In this document: positions 22,289 to 33,069 of the stretch, one piece after another
Layout of the letters: every line of letters begins with the position of its first letter
Position numbering within the stretch: the first letter of the stretch is position 1
Source of the DNA: Gamarada debralockiae
Lineage: Eukaryota > Ascomycota > Leotiomycetes > Helotiales > Hyphodiscaceae
Direction: 5' to 3'
Length of the DNA: 47,358 bases
Assembly: GCA_002803225.1 (NCBI GenBank)
Contig: NXFV01000763.1
Location: forward strand, 1 to 47,358
The notes under the pieces: model-generated
Databases searched by the model: none
What the model saw: the letters and a program-made list of their open reading frames with translations, nothing else
Told to the model about the DNA's origin: nothing
Made by a program: the position numbers and the translations under genes

Positions 22289-22683
22289 GTCGAAAGCGAA
22301 GCTGACCTCGGCTTGGAGTCTCCTCTCGGGGTGTCCGACTGCATGCGATTGCCAGGGTGACTCTTCAGGAAGTTGGTTTCTTATTTGTTGATTGGTCGAT
22401 GCGTCGATGGTGTGTTGGTGAATTTGAATTTCAGGAATGTGACCCTTGGTAACACCAACAAAAGGAGTCCAGAAAAAAGGCACCATCCTGCGAGCTGGAA
22501 TGTTATCAAAGAACTCTTCAGAGCGAAGGAGGTAGCTGAAGGAAGCAAAGCAACAAATTGATGATCGTTTATGAAATTTCAACAGGAGAGAGTGTGGTTC
22601 CGTATGCGATGGACTAATCAGCGTAATATGTGTGGTTGGCAGAACAGTCATAATTCAATGATACATTACAATGATTGATACAC

Positions 22684-23045
22684 ACCAGTGACTCCATGTC
22701 CCAATACACTTCTCGATGTAGCGATACCATCTTTTAATGCCTGAAAATGCCATGACATGGATCACCTTTGCGTGACTCGATATCCCAAGGACTTCTTGAG
22801 ACATCTTCCCAAACCATGACGGACACCATCACCTTTGCGTGACTCCATGCCCCAAATATCTTCTCGCTGTAGCGATGTCCTCTTCTTATGCCTCCAAATG
22901 CCAAGATACAATCACCTTGGCGTGGTTCTATGCTCCCAGTGTCGTCTCGCCACCAGCGACACACCTCCCTTGCATACTTCCAATTAATGGCATAGCACCA
23001 TCACCTTTACGTTACTCCGCGTCCTAAGTGTCTTCTCTGCAAAGA
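22684..23045. repeat. degenerate minisatellite, about five units of 67-89 bp
   Basis: Units begin near 22684, 22761, 22828, 22911 and 23000. Most start ATCACCTTTGCGTGACTC and continue with a CCCCAA...CTTCTCGCTGTAGCGATGTC-like block. Unit length varies (77, 67, 83, 89) and identity is moderate, so the array is old. It lies downstream of the 19.8-22.3 kb gene and shows no conserved reading frame. Confidence 0.7.
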
Positions 23046-23289
23046 TTAACCCTTGTTATGCTTCCTGTAGAAGAAAACTCCGCACACACATATGACACGC
23101 CCTGTGTGTCCGATAGTATAAGAATCCTCCTCGAACCAGCCAGCAAAGATGATCAACATGCCCCGCCATCCTGTATCCCATCCCATCTCATCCTATGATA
23201 ATCATAATTCGTAATGCATATCTAATACCCTCCCATATGATCAGCCTCCATTTTGAACACCATACACAAAAACAGCAATGTCATATTCG

Positions 23290-24273
23290 TTACACAACAC
23301 CCCAAGACTTTCTCATACCAAATATGCTCTTGAACGCATCTCCTGCGCTCTTTAAATTCTTCCTACTCTTCTGGCTTCGTAATGACTTCTCTTTGTTCAC
23401 ACAGGGACCCGGGCTATTCGAACTCGAGCTCCTTATATGCAGTCGTGTTGCTAGCGCCGCAAGCTTGCTCTCGTCATCCGTATCATCGTTGAAGTACGAC
23501 TTCTCCATTAAGTCCAAGAGTGGAGATGCGAAGTCCGGGGATACAGGTGCGGAGCGCATGTAGAGGCCTGATGCCGAAGAAGTTGACGAGTGGGAAAGGG
23601 AGTTGCGATTGTCGAGCGTACTGCAGGTGCTTGGGTTGGAGGGTGGAAGAGGCTTGCAGTCCGCGGGTGTGGTGTGTGCGCAGGAACGGAGAGGTGGGCG
23701 CTGTGATTGAGACTGCATATCGCAGCGGAGGGCCCATGACTTGTGTGCAGACTCATAACTTTGGGCGGGTGGTGGAGAGACTGCTGGGAAGAGAGAATAT
23801 GTGTTGGTGGGAAGTGATTTTGGTGTGCGACCGGGTGTGCGGATGGCGCCTGAGCGGTGGAGTTCAGCTGGACATTCGTTGACATTGAGCCCAGAGAGAT
23901 TTGAGGACGCAAAATTACGATTATAGGGAGATAGGGTCGAGTCTTCGTTTCGAAATGGTGGGCCTGCCCTTGGGTCGACTTGATGAAAGGGGCTTCTGAC
24001 ATTTTCCTTGTCTTGTGACCAGAAGTACGAGACCCAAAGCTCGGCTTCCCAAGACTGATGGTCCTCAACAGTAGCGTCCGAGCAAGACCAACACGGCGGA
24101 TCCTCTATCATGCCAGGGTCAGAGCTATCTGAAGACATCGACAGTCTATGTTGTGGTTGACTGAATGATGGCCGACATGATGCCAATCTGGTCGGTCTCC
24201 TGGGATCCAATGGACCATTAGGATAAGCTGAGGGCGGAGGTGGTAAAGGTTTGCTAAGACCCATCTTCAACAT
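23290..24273 (-). CDS. Ser/Pro-rich protein of unknown function, 327 aa
   Basis: This is a single-exon frame. The first ATG is at 24273 (the frame extends upstream only through non-ATG codons). The N-terminus 'MGLSKPLPPPPSAYPNGPLD' is Pro-rich. Most of the protein is low-complexity Ser/Pro/Thr sequence, likely disordered. The best conserved-looking parts are an acidic, aromatic block ('MIEDPPCWSCSDATVEDHQS' and 'WEAELWVSYFWSQDKENV', about residues 54-90) and the basic C-terminus ('SAGDAFKSIFGMRKSWGVV'). Between them lies 'SPLLDLMEKSYFNDDTDDES', a possible short helix. No signal peptide or membrane segment is seen. The length of the open frame and the coding-like composition support a real gene; its function is unknown. 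Confidence 0.75.
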   Translation of the reverse strand: MLKMGLSKPLPPPPSAYPNGPLDPRRPTRLASCRPSFSQPQHRLSMSSDSSDPGMIEDPPCWSCSDATVEDHQSWEAELWVSYFWSQDKENVRSPFHQVDPRAGPPFRNEDSTLSPYNRNFASSNLSGLNVNECPAELHRSGAIRTPGRTPKSLPTNTYSLFPAVSPPPAQSYESAHKSWALRCDMQSQSQRPPLRSCAHTTPADCKPLPPSNPSTCSTLDNRNSLSHSSTSSASGLYMRSAPVSPDFASPLLDLMEKSYFNDDTDDESKLAALATRLHIRSSSSNSPGPCVNKEKSLRSQKSRKNLKSAGDAFKSIFGMRKSWGVV

Positions 24274-26239
24274 TGTGATTGAAGTGGAAAGGAGCCAGCC
24301 GTTCACAGCGTCTTCGCGGGGTAGAAATAGCCTGCCCACTCTATCGATAGAAGATTCTCCTGGAGGAATTCATTCTTTCGCGGAGGCCCTTCCATTATTC
24401 AAGGAATGAAGGCAAGGGAGTTGGGTTGGTTTTGTTGTTGTTGATTTCATTAACTTGAAACCAGTAAAAAAAATGAACGATGGCAACAATTGAGAAATTT
24501 TTGCATTCGTGAATCTGTAGGATGGAAACTTAGAGCAGAGATTATAAAGTAGCTTTGGAAACAAGGGAAGATTAGGAGGAAACCGCAGCTGGAGAATAGG
24601 CCCCTCAACTTTTGTTGGGAGCAGTTTGTTTGTTGACAGCTTCATTCCAGTTTGAGCCAGAAAAGAGAGGTATGTGAGAAGACTGGGTTCTCAGACTGAG
24701 GCTCATGCAGGAAAACTTGTAGAACATCGATGGTGCGTCCCATATAAGGTTTCCCCAGGCTTGTGTTACACTTGATCGACTTGACGACCCTTGATTCAGC
24801 TCAAAGGGAAAGCCGGTGCCAATTGTTGCCAAGGCGGAACTCTATCGCGCCACTGGGACAAGTTCCAGGTGTATCAGATTTTGCTTGCCGCGGCAGCCAA
24901 TAGGGGCTCATCCAAGAAACGCCCATTACCGTAAAATAGACACATAGAATTCCTCGAGGCTTGAAAAGCAGGATAGAAGTTATGTAGAAAGGGCGTCAAC
25001 GGCCTGGACTTGGCCTCCTCTGTAGTCTGCACGAAAGGCTGCTTTCTAGCAATGTCAACTTACCATTGCTTTGCGACAAATTTATCGTGACTATGGCTCC
25101 TCGAATTCCTTTCGCAGAATGTCGACTGCTTGTTTTGTCGGCTGTCATGAATGTTTTCTATCGCCTCAATATATGATTGTCGAATGGCTTGTTCTTGGAC
25201 GTCTCAAACAAATCGAGCTGAAGTTTGCGGATTGCGGAGGTCGAAGCAGGGGAGTTTCGGAGTCCGCAGCGCAGGGGGGGCAGGATCCTCAGGTGTTGTC
25301 TTGAAGGATGTAGGGAGGTTGGTTTTCGATCGATCAATGCACACAATGTGCCTGACTGTGGCGGACAATAACCTCCTTCTGGCTCCCTACATCCGCTGTC
25401 GCTACAGAGCTGATTACTCCTTCAATCTTTGCGTCATTAGGAGGTACGAATAATGAACATCGAGTCGTCCAAGGGGTTTATGTTGGCCAGACCATGGCCA
25501 ACCTGAAGCGGCTAAACGACATGGAAGTACACGCCTGAGGCAATGTAAGGCATCCAGTGATTTCTTGATTCTGATCCGCCAAGGTTGACAAAATTCGCTC
25601 AGCAGGTAGACAATCGAATCTTTAATAACTTTACGACTCTGGGTCCAGTTCGGTTGAAAAAATATACCAAATTGATCGTGAAGAATAGGCCTTTAAATCT
25701 GGCCCAGAAAATTTTTTGAAAACTCAATTTTTGGCGGGTTGTTATGTTATCTTTTCGGCTGGTGAGCGAATTCTGGCAACCCCTAGTGATCTGTCAGGAA
25801 TTGCTTATGTAATCACTTCGCTATTGTGATGTCGTTAGCACGATAAGTTCGTCTAACTTCCATCTAGATCATAGCGAACCAGCATAAGCCTACCTAGGTG
25901 TTCATCATGGACACTGGAGACAAAGGGACGAGCTCGTCCAGCCTGCGTTCTGAAGATGTTTGAGAGGTGGAAATATAACTTAGAGCGGTGGAGGAGGCTG
26001 AATTCCACGGGAAGTTTTCTGGGGTACGGGGAATAAGCCCTAACCGTTGCATCTTTTTAGCGCCTGACCCGTGCAGTCTTGGGCTTGCTCGACGCCTCAA
26101 GCGAGCCCCTGTTCTCACTCTTTCGAGAATGAAAACATTTATTCAAATTTTAAGTTAGAGAAAATGTATCACATTGAATTGTGAATAATATTGAGATATT
26201 TTAGAAGACCAAGCACAGGCTAAATATCTCCCATTACTA
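24274..26239. other. gene-poor stretch
   Basis: About 2 kb. The first 500 bp is the promoter side of the 23.3-24.3 kb gene. The rest has only short frames without recognised motifs. I see no tRNA or array. Confidence 0.4.
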
Positions 26240-26366
26240 CCTCTACGCCTAAAATATTTGTAGCGAGGCCCGGGGGGCTCCCAGGTTGGCACAGCCAAAA
26301 CGACCTAAACTGGTTTAGAAGTCCCACTTTTACCCAGGCTTCGCTACAATATTTTGGGCTGAGAGG
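26240..26366. mobile_element. 127-bp hairpin element with imperfect terminal inverted repeats (MITE-like)
   Basis: The left arm, 26240-26270 (starting CCTCTACGCCTAAAATATTT), and the right arm, 26337-26366, are imperfect inverted copies; the reverse complement of the right arm begins CCTCTCAGCCCAAAATATT. Both contain TGTAGCGA next to a GGCC/AGCC core. The middle (about 65 bp) is unrelated. A target duplication is not clear. A large stem-loop of this size fits a non-autonomous transposon remnant. Confidence 0.55.
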
Positions 26367-26929
26367 TTGTATGCTCCAGCCTCCCATTTCCTATCCCACC
26401 AATGGAATCCTTGTCTCGTGATCCTGTGCTGCTCGAGAAACTCGTTGTTTTGATCCTACTCGGCTACTTGCCAATGATGAGCAACCCCGTCTGCACACAT
26501 GCTCCATTTACAGGGGTCGGCAAGCCAAGCCAATAAGCCTCATAATGTGGTTTACCCAATTCTGATGGCAGTCCTTCAGCCTTCCCACACCGTTTAAATA
26601 GCTCCCCAATAGCCACATGCAAGGTAACATTCTTAGTAGAGTTCATTAGCACAGATGCTTGTCATGAGGCTGTTTTCCCGCCTAAAGTAACCTGAGTCTG
26701 TGCCAATGGGTTGTAAACTTGAGAAGGCTGCCGGTAATATATATGGGTGCCCGGCTTTCTTCAACTCTCTTTGTATCTCTCGCAGATTCCGATTTCATGC
26801 AACCTCAACGGACTTTGAGCTGTATTGTCCTTCGCTTTCAAAGCTAGCTTTTCAGCGCACTCCCTCCCGAATACTTCATCAAAGAAATTTTGCGACACGA
26901 AACGAAAAGCGATTGTGGACGTTCTAAAA
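26367..26929. other. intergenic region
   Basis: A 62-codon minus-strand frame (26652-26464, ATG start) looks weakly protein-like but has no recognised motif. The plus strand should carry the promoter and perhaps the leader exon of the next gene; a signal-peptide-like start ('MGARLSSTLFVSLA', ATG at 26741) is present but could not be spliced on convincingly. Confidence 0.35.
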
Positions 26930-29216
26930 ATGAATCAACCAAGCTTACCAAATAATATTTTGGCTCGCCAACTTGTTCCAGTGGGGAATTTTTCTGACTG
27001 CGATACTGTGAGTACTTCTATCTGGCTAAGAAGCTCAAATCCTGCGGCCCAACTCATTTTTAGCCCAATATTTGACCTTTACTACCAGTGTGGCTTAAAA
27101 CACTAGCTCAGGTCAATCTCAAGCAGTTTGATGGCATATTCAATTATCCTAGACACTAGATTCGATTACAAATCCAACTATGGCAGCTACAGTTACTGAT
27201 AATATGGTCAATAGTCCGCTTTCTCGTCGGCGGTGTCGCAATGTAATTTTGAACCCTCTTGCTCGGATCCTACAGATCCCTCTTGTTGTGAGACTCTGGT
27301 CCCCTTCGAAGTATCTCTGGGGACATGCTTAGCACCAATACTATCAAATTGCTTTACTTTATCAGGGACGTATAACAATAGCTCCAAGACAAATTCTGAA
27401 TGGTCTAACAGTAACCGTAGCCTACCTTCAGGATTTGGCCTTTTTTTTGACTTGTTACACACCATCGGCAACTACGGCGGGGTCGTCCGCTTACAGCACG
27501 ACTTCTGTGGTGATTGTATCCACGACTCCTGTAGCAACTTCGAACTCTGTGATTCCAGTATCAAGCACACTTGCTAGGACAACATCATCTCCAGCTCCAT
27601 CTTCAACTTCACATTCGACATCAACTTCCACGAGTCGATCAAGTGCATCAAGTGCATCGAGTGCATCGAGTGCATCGAGTACAGTCAGCTCTAACACAAT
27701 ATCCACGATTTCTTCGACCAAAGATTTATCAAGTTCCAGTCAGACTTCTTCCACAACATCAAATGTGATTACTGGAGTCAATACCGTTTCGGGCCCTCCT
27801 TTGACAACTTTCCAAACGTCCATGTCTTCAAGTCACACCCCAATTCCGAAATGGCCTGGATCTGGACCCCTCTTACTTGGATATTGTACAACACCGGAAT
27901 ATGTACTCATGGATGGCCCAACTGCATACTGGGTTCCCTTTATTGGCTGCGTCACGGACAAAACAGACTGCTGCCCATTTACAGTTGCAACCCCTACCAC
28001 AGCAGTCACTGCCATAAGTGGTGCTGGGGAAACGCTTACTATCACGAGCGCCACTATGACAACAGTCACTACCATAACCGGCACTGCCACAACGCTTACT
28101 ATCATCACAGCTACTACAGCAACTCTTACCATCACAACTGGCACTGAAGTTCCTACAAGTTATTCAACGGTTACTATCAATGCTGGAAAGAGTAGCAGTG
28201 GCAATGCTCAAGCCCAGAGCAGTTCCTATACCTACTCGCAGGACTATCCAGTTCCAAATCAACTAGCTCAGGTTACCCTAAATCGGTGTCCTGACGACTA
28301 TCAAACAGTCTCTGGTGGATGTTGTCCTTCGTGAGTTTAAATCTGACTATAAGTCTTTCGACTAATGCTGATTCGAAATGAAAGTGGATTTCTACTGTGG
28401 AATGGACCTCTTGGTGGCCAGGTCCCTTGTTATAGCACCCTTACCTCGAATCTTGTCCCACCACCAATACCAACCACGGCTAGCTCTACTGAAGACTCGA
28501 GCAATCCATCTCAAATCCAAGCCTCCTCATCTCTCGGCGTTACCAGTACGAACAATACGCCTTCTCTAAGCACGATTGCATCTGATCAGGGCTTATCTCC
28601 TTCGCCGACGTCTGCAGCCCAGCCATCAAGTAGTACCGCTGAAGGCTCAGCTGTGTCCACAACGTCCCAGAAGCCAACCTCCGCAATTGTGAACGTTGTC
28701 TATGCTATGCAATACCCGGTCAATCCGTCACCTCCTCTCTCCACAGGCGCAATAGCCGGAATTGGCACCGGAGCAGGCGTAGCCGGAATCGCAGTCGTCT
28801 TGCTGATCGCTCTTCTCTTATTAAAGAGACGGAAGGACAAAGCCACAATCGCACAACTTCAAAGCTCAGCAGCTCTGACAACACCTCAATCTCAAAGTGA
28901 ACCTGCATCAGTCTCTCCATGGACTTCCTCACAGCGCCAGGAAATGGACAATGCCAGAGTTCAAAGACCTGTGAATCTTACACAGCAAGCTCACATATCT
29001 CAATCAAGCCAACAGAACACTTCTCCGAGTCCTCCAACTTCAACTAGAAGCCCACCAATAGAAGGGATCGAGAGTAACTACTTTTCACAGCCTCCTGAGC
29101 TGCAAGGGTATAGGGATAGGCAAGAGCTTCAGGGTCATTTGACCAGTCAGCGCCCTTTGATCAGTCATGACCCTGTGACCGCAGAGCTTCCTGGTCAGAA
29201 TTATGCGAGGTACTGA
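26930..29216 (+). CDS. mucin-like single-pass membrane protein, Ser/Thr-rich with conserved Cys blocks
   Basis: The exons are 26930-27007, 27215-28330 and 28385-29216. The model is in frame (674 aa) only if one T is removed from the T8 run at 27441-27448. N-terminal Cys block: 'SQCNFEPSCSDPTDPSCCET'. A Ser/Thr-rich stalk with SSA repeats follows, then a conserved fungal module ('CTTPEYVLMDGPTAYWVPFI', 'TDCCPF', later 'LNRCPDDYQTVSGGCCPSGF' and 'LGGQVPCYSTLTS'). A membrane segment 'GAIAGIGTGAGVAGIAVVLL' continues with leucines and a KRRK stop-transfer, then a Gln/Ser/Pro-rich cytoplasmic tail. This layout suggests a wall or surface sensor. The start is uncertain because no signal peptide precedes exon 1. 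The +1 shift is either a base-calling error or a true lesion. Confidence 0.7.
27637..27680 (+). repeat. 9-bp coding microsatellite (Ser-Ala-Ser repeat)
   Basis: The unit AGTGCATCG/A is repeated about five times in the stalk of the mucin-like protein, encoding SAS repeats. Such repeats often vary in copy number between strains. Confidence 0.8.
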
Positions 29217-29455
29217 GTCTATGAACGATGTTGGCTTGAGAAATTGCATTAATTGACAAATATCTGGACTAATGGCACTTGCGTGGGGCCATTTGACATA
29301 GTTATTTCCTATTGCAGTCTCATAATAACAAACTAGGCTAATCAAATGATGGGATTGGGTCAAAATGAGATGGAGCCTGCTATTATACAAGAGAAATGTC
29401 TATATCTCAAGGAAGAAAGGAAGAATAATATGCTATGGATCTCTCATCAATAGCC

Positions 29456-29794
29456 CTATCTTTTGTCCTGTCTTTCTCTGCTTCTCGTGGATGCACCATT
29501 CTCCACTGTAGTCTTAATACTTTCAGTATAAGTTGGTTCAAATAGGAAGCAAAAATTCGGGTAATGCTTACATAGTTTGCAGTTATAATCAGTCCAAACA
29601 GCACAGTCGGTGCTGACAGCTCCCACACATAACAAGCTCTTCACTGGGTTAAGTCCACCGGGAATAACCTTGGAAGCCTTTGGATCTGCAGAGTTATCTT
29701 CGTAGAGCCCAGTATAACTCTTCAAGTCGACTCGTGCTCGTTTGTAGACCCTATCGTAGCTCCTTAAGACGAAATCCCGGGCTTCTTTGCATAC
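29456..29794 (-). pseudogene. gene fragment abutting a solo-LTR-like element (3' side)
   Basis: The minus-strand frame reads 'VCKEARDFVLRSYDRVYKRA', then 'ADPKASKVIPGGLNPVKSLL' and 'CVGAVSTDCAVWTDYNCKLC', and ends at a TGA/TAG near 29456. It is coding-like with clustered Cys but has no ATG start. Its upstream edge coincides with the presumed LTR end at 29795. It is in the same frame as the fragment on the other side of the LTR. A possible splice donor (GTAAGC) lies near 29572. Confidence 0.4.
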
Positions 29795-30004
29795 TGTGAC
29801 AGTTCTCGCGAATGCCACCTGATCGTGCTGCCCGCGCGCGAGTCACGCGCCTTGGGAGCCTAGCGAGCGCGTTCCAGATATATATTAGACTTCGTGTACT
29901 TGCAGAACCTTCTCCTTCTCTCCTTATCTTAGTATATTCGTCAATTCAGCATTTACTGCGTAGGGTCTTCATTGCGTGAGACCCTAATACGTAGTGCTGT
30001 CACA
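29795..30004. mobile_element. solo-LTR-like element, 210 bp
   Basis: It begins TGTGACAG and ends CTGTCACA, a perfect 8-bp inverted terminus of the TG..CA type used by LTR retroelements. Inside are a GC-rich first third, a TATATA box (about 29878), a pyrimidine-rich stretch (29910-29930) and a short hairpin, AGGGTCT..AGACCCT (29962-29984). These fit promoter and terminator parts of an LTR. The five bases on either side (CATAC and ATAGA) do not match, so no target duplication is visible. The internal region and partner LTR are absent. Confidence 0.5.
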
Positions 30005-30299
30005 ATAGACCACTATTTTATTAAATGCCTTGCGCTTTTTCAAACCATTGGAGCTCCCCCTAGTGACGCACTTGGGGCAGGTTGTGTTTGCGATGAAGGT
30101 GAGCTTGAGTTCGTTCTGGGCTTTCTGCCATTCGTCGCTGAGGAGAGGAGTGGTGAAAGATGCAGATGGTGATAGAGTGGGTGACGGATGGGAAAGGAGG
30201 AACTTGATTTGTGGGCCCTGGTCGTAGGGTTTTGTGGTGAGGCTCTTGCGAAGGGTAGAGGTAGCACGGGGAGGCGATGGCTGGAGTCTTGGTTGCCAT
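30005..30299 (-). pseudogene. 5' part of a small gene broken by the LTR-like element
   Basis: It starts at ATG 30299 ('MATKTPAIAS'). Removing one C from the C4 run near 30275 continues it as 'RATSTLRKSLTTKPYDQGPQ', 'FTTPLLSDEWQKAQNELKL' and 'TFIANTTCPKCVTRGSSNGL' plus a Lys-rich stretch up to the LTR edge. Without that change the frame stops at 30060. The protein is not recognised; a CxxC pair is present. The reading frame matches that of the fragment on the far side of the LTR. Confidence 0.4.
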
Positions 30300-30761
30300 T
30301 GTTTTGATGGTTTGAGAGAGAGATGCAAAAACTGGAAAAGAAATTTTGCGTCTAGATATCCTTTTTCAATTTTGAGTTAGATAAAGTACATGGAAACATG
30401 ATGAACTGTGGCCAAATAAAACGGCGATTTACTGAAGGGAGCCTGGTAAAGAGAAGGCAAACGGGAAGTCCTTTCAGTAACTCATGAAAGCTGTTCTTCA
30501 AAGCATTTAAGCCTTTCAAAACATGGGCAGTGTAATTTCTTGCATCACCTTTCAGAAAGAAAAGACCACAATTTAAGAATGTGTGGCATCGATGCAACAA
30601 TGCGTATCTCAGCGTGACGCCGCTTCGCCGTTCTTTGAATGATTACTTGCAGTGTCGTGGACTGCCTGTTTGCTCTTCCCTCAGACTCCCCCTTTATTTC
30701 ATAACTATATATTTGGCATCAGAACTTGCTTCCTCTACAACTTTGGAGCTACCCCCCCTGC
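30300..30761. other. intergenic region
   Basis: No supportable gene. It probably contains the promoters of the two small coding remnants on either side. Confidence 0.4.
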
Positions 30762-31320
30762 CATGTCGCCCAACACCCCCGACCCTCCCCCAACATTCGC
30801 CTCACTCTACCCACCCAACGCCAACCTCACACTTCGCCAACGCTCCCATGACACACCCTACAACCAAGCCCACCGCTCCCCTCCCTCTCCAACCTCATCT
30901 AAACTCTCTCCGCCAGTCCAAATCCATCCACTTACCGCCGCAGTCTGATCAACCAAATCGACAACGAATGGCACGAGACACAAATAGATTTCAGCAATAT
31001 CTTTAGGGCAACACGGATTGCTCTAGGTGTGGAGGCGAGAGGCATCGTTTATGCCGTAGTCTGAAACATGCGCAACGTGTGTTGGTTGGAGAGATGTATG
31101 ATTTGAAAGGGGGAGAGTGTTACGTGGAATAGGGTTCAAGCTTTTATTCCCCTGTGGAAGAGGCTTGAGCATGAGTTTGTGGTGCAGGATGAGATACTTC
31201 CGTGTGGGGTGAAGGGCCGAAAACCCCTCAACTTCGAGTTCCGAGGTCCTTGTGGCAGAGTTTTCGTGGTTCGTTTCATCGCAATCCAGAAAGGAGAGGT
31301 GAGCGGAATAGAAGGCGGGA
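30762..31320 (+). pseudogene. broken coding remnant, unknown family
   Basis: ATG 30762 opens a Pro-rich frame ('MSPNTPDPPPTFASLYPPNA') ending at 30948. An overlapping frame reads 'PSTYRRSLINQIDNEWHETQ' and 'IDFSNIFRATRIALGVEARG' to a stop near 31054. After more stops, 'WNRVQAFIPLWKRLEHEFVV' and 'QDEILPCGVKGRKPLNFEFR' appear (about 31127-31290). Three protein-like pieces in order on one strand suggest a decayed or mis-sequenced gene. I do not recognise it. Confidence 0.35.
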
Positions 31321-32182
31321 TCTGAAGCGTGGTTTCGGAGAGGCTCGAAGTATGAATCGTTCAGAGCTTAAAGGATAACTTTGAATTGAGAATTATTGTT
31401 GTTGTTGACACTTTCGTCATCGATCTGCTTCTCCTCGTCACTCTCTCCGCAACTCCTGAACTACCAAACCCCTTGGCTCATGGCCGACCCTCTGGCCGTC
31501 ACTCCATGAGTCTGCAGAACGAACCATGAGCATACAGCTTTGTCAACCCAGCTCAGCAAGCCATCTGGCGCCAGTTCCATTCCTATGCGGGAGGGACCTT
31601 TGCGGCGTTGTTTCCCATAGTTTAACAATCTCTGCTTAAATCTTATACTCTGCAGTCTGAAACATCCGAGAGAGATCGTGTTACATTTCGCCCTTGTGCT
31701 AGTGTCAAAGAAAGCGATTTAGAATACCAAGCAGAATTTGTCTCTATTATCCATACCTTCCTCATTCGACTGAGCAGGGTCTAGTGTACACTTTACAGGT
31801 ACGCCGAGATGAAGATCAAGTGATCGCAAAATAAAAAGAAGAACAAACAAGCGGAAATAGCAAGGACTAGCGTAAGACTAGAGAGCACGAGAAAAGTCAT
31901 CAAGTCGACGACCCAGCAGCATGTGCAGCAAAACGCGCTTTGCGACATCTCAACTTGGAGGAATTTGAGGAGAGTCAATCCCGTAGGACGAGTCGTTCTA
32001 AGAAGCGCAGACCAAGTGAGAACGCTGGACTATCGTTATCGGCGGCCGTCTTGCCGTCGTCTCTTCAACACCTTTGAGGATAGGTCGCAGCTTGATGACC
32101 CGGCAGGAATTGATGGACGAATCGCGACCCTGGAGCACTGCCAGTTCATGATAGCAAGACCTGGAGTAACCCCGGGGCTTTA
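31321..32182. other. region with scattered coding-like debris
   Basis: No intact gene. A short plus-strand stretch near 31920-32010 reads 'AAKRALRHLNLEEFEESQS' and then a basic run before stops, which resembles old coding sequence. Confidence 0.3.
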
Positions 32183-32855
32183 TTAGTAGGATTGAGGAGG
32201 AGATCGATGCCGATCCGAACCGGATAATTGTCTGAAAACTCTGAGCATGGTGCTTCTATCTGCTTCCCCTTTAAAGAAACTCTCGAAGAGGTGGTCCCAG
32301 TCACGTGACACATACTCCATAAGCTTCATGCAACGAGACTCCACAGAAACAAAGACTTTGGCATGAATAGACGTAGATATGTCTTTGAGGATGGGGACTA
32401 ACCTATCAAACATCGTTGGTTCTCTGTTGCTGAACAGGAACATGGAAAGGAAAGATCCAACAGCCAACGAAATGATTCATGTCAGCATCAAATTTCCCAG
32501 CCTCCCATTTTGACACCCAAAGCTACTGGATACAACACTTCGTACCTGATATGTCTTTTTTTTTCCCGACCCCAATTTGCCATTCGTCAGGTCCTTCCAT
32601 TACTCCAATATTCAAGTCAGCTGATGCAAGGACCCGTACGCCTCGTTTCACTCGTTCCTCAAAGCTTATTATTTGGAGTAGGGCAAGCTCGGTTCGTGAT
32701 TGGCTGTAATACTGGAAGGCCAATTCGCGGGACGGAAAGCCCTTGGTTCCCATGTTGCTAAAATAGGGTTCCACAATTGGATGTTCTTTGGGATATGACG
32801 TGAACATGTCAGGTACGAGTTGAGAGCTGTCGGAAACATGTGGGAAGGGCGTTTG
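32183..32855 (-). pseudogene. minus-strand coding-like fragments, possibly two exons of one gene
   Basis: The upstream part (about 32855-32523) reads 'QTPFPHVSDSSQLVPDMFTS', 'GFPSRELAFQYYSQSRTELA' and 'VRVLASADLNIGVMEGPDEW'. The downstream part (about 32430-32183) reads 'MFDRLVPILKDISTSIHAKV' and 'LMEYVSRDWDHLFESFFKGE'. A GTACGA donor and TGCTGAC branch-like sequence lie between, but the splice frames do not join cleanly. No start was found upstream. The family is not recognised. Confidence 0.35.
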
Positions 32856-32889
32856 AACCTCTCATCTTGGGGAATCTGGGGAAAGAAGC

Positions 32890-33069
32890 AACCCACTTCA
32901 AAAAGGAGAATCAAACTTCTTGGAGACTGGTAGAATATGCAAAGCAAAGGGGCTCAAGCTCATCCTGGACTACGTCGCTACCGATGAAGTGGGCAAGCAG
33001 GGGCTTCCATTGTTCCGTTGCCCTGTGGTGCCAGCGCAGACTGCGGCACTAGGATCGAGCCGAGCATAG
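32890..33069 (+). pseudogene. plus-strand coding-like fragment
   Basis: A frame of about 60 codons reads 'GESNFLETGRICKAKGLKLI', 'LDYVATDEVGKQGLPLFRCP' and stops at 33069. It looks protein-like but is isolated and has no ATG. It faces the minus-strand fragments, so this area seems to be a junk yard of old gene pieces. Confidence 0.25.

Noticed and set aside
25071..25453. Overlapping plus-strand frames of 77 and 100 codons
   Set aside because: Starts are not ATG or lack context, and composition is unremarkable.
26464..26652. 62-codon minus-strand ATG frame
   Set aside because: Weakly protein-like only; no motif, no neighbouring exon and no promoter features.
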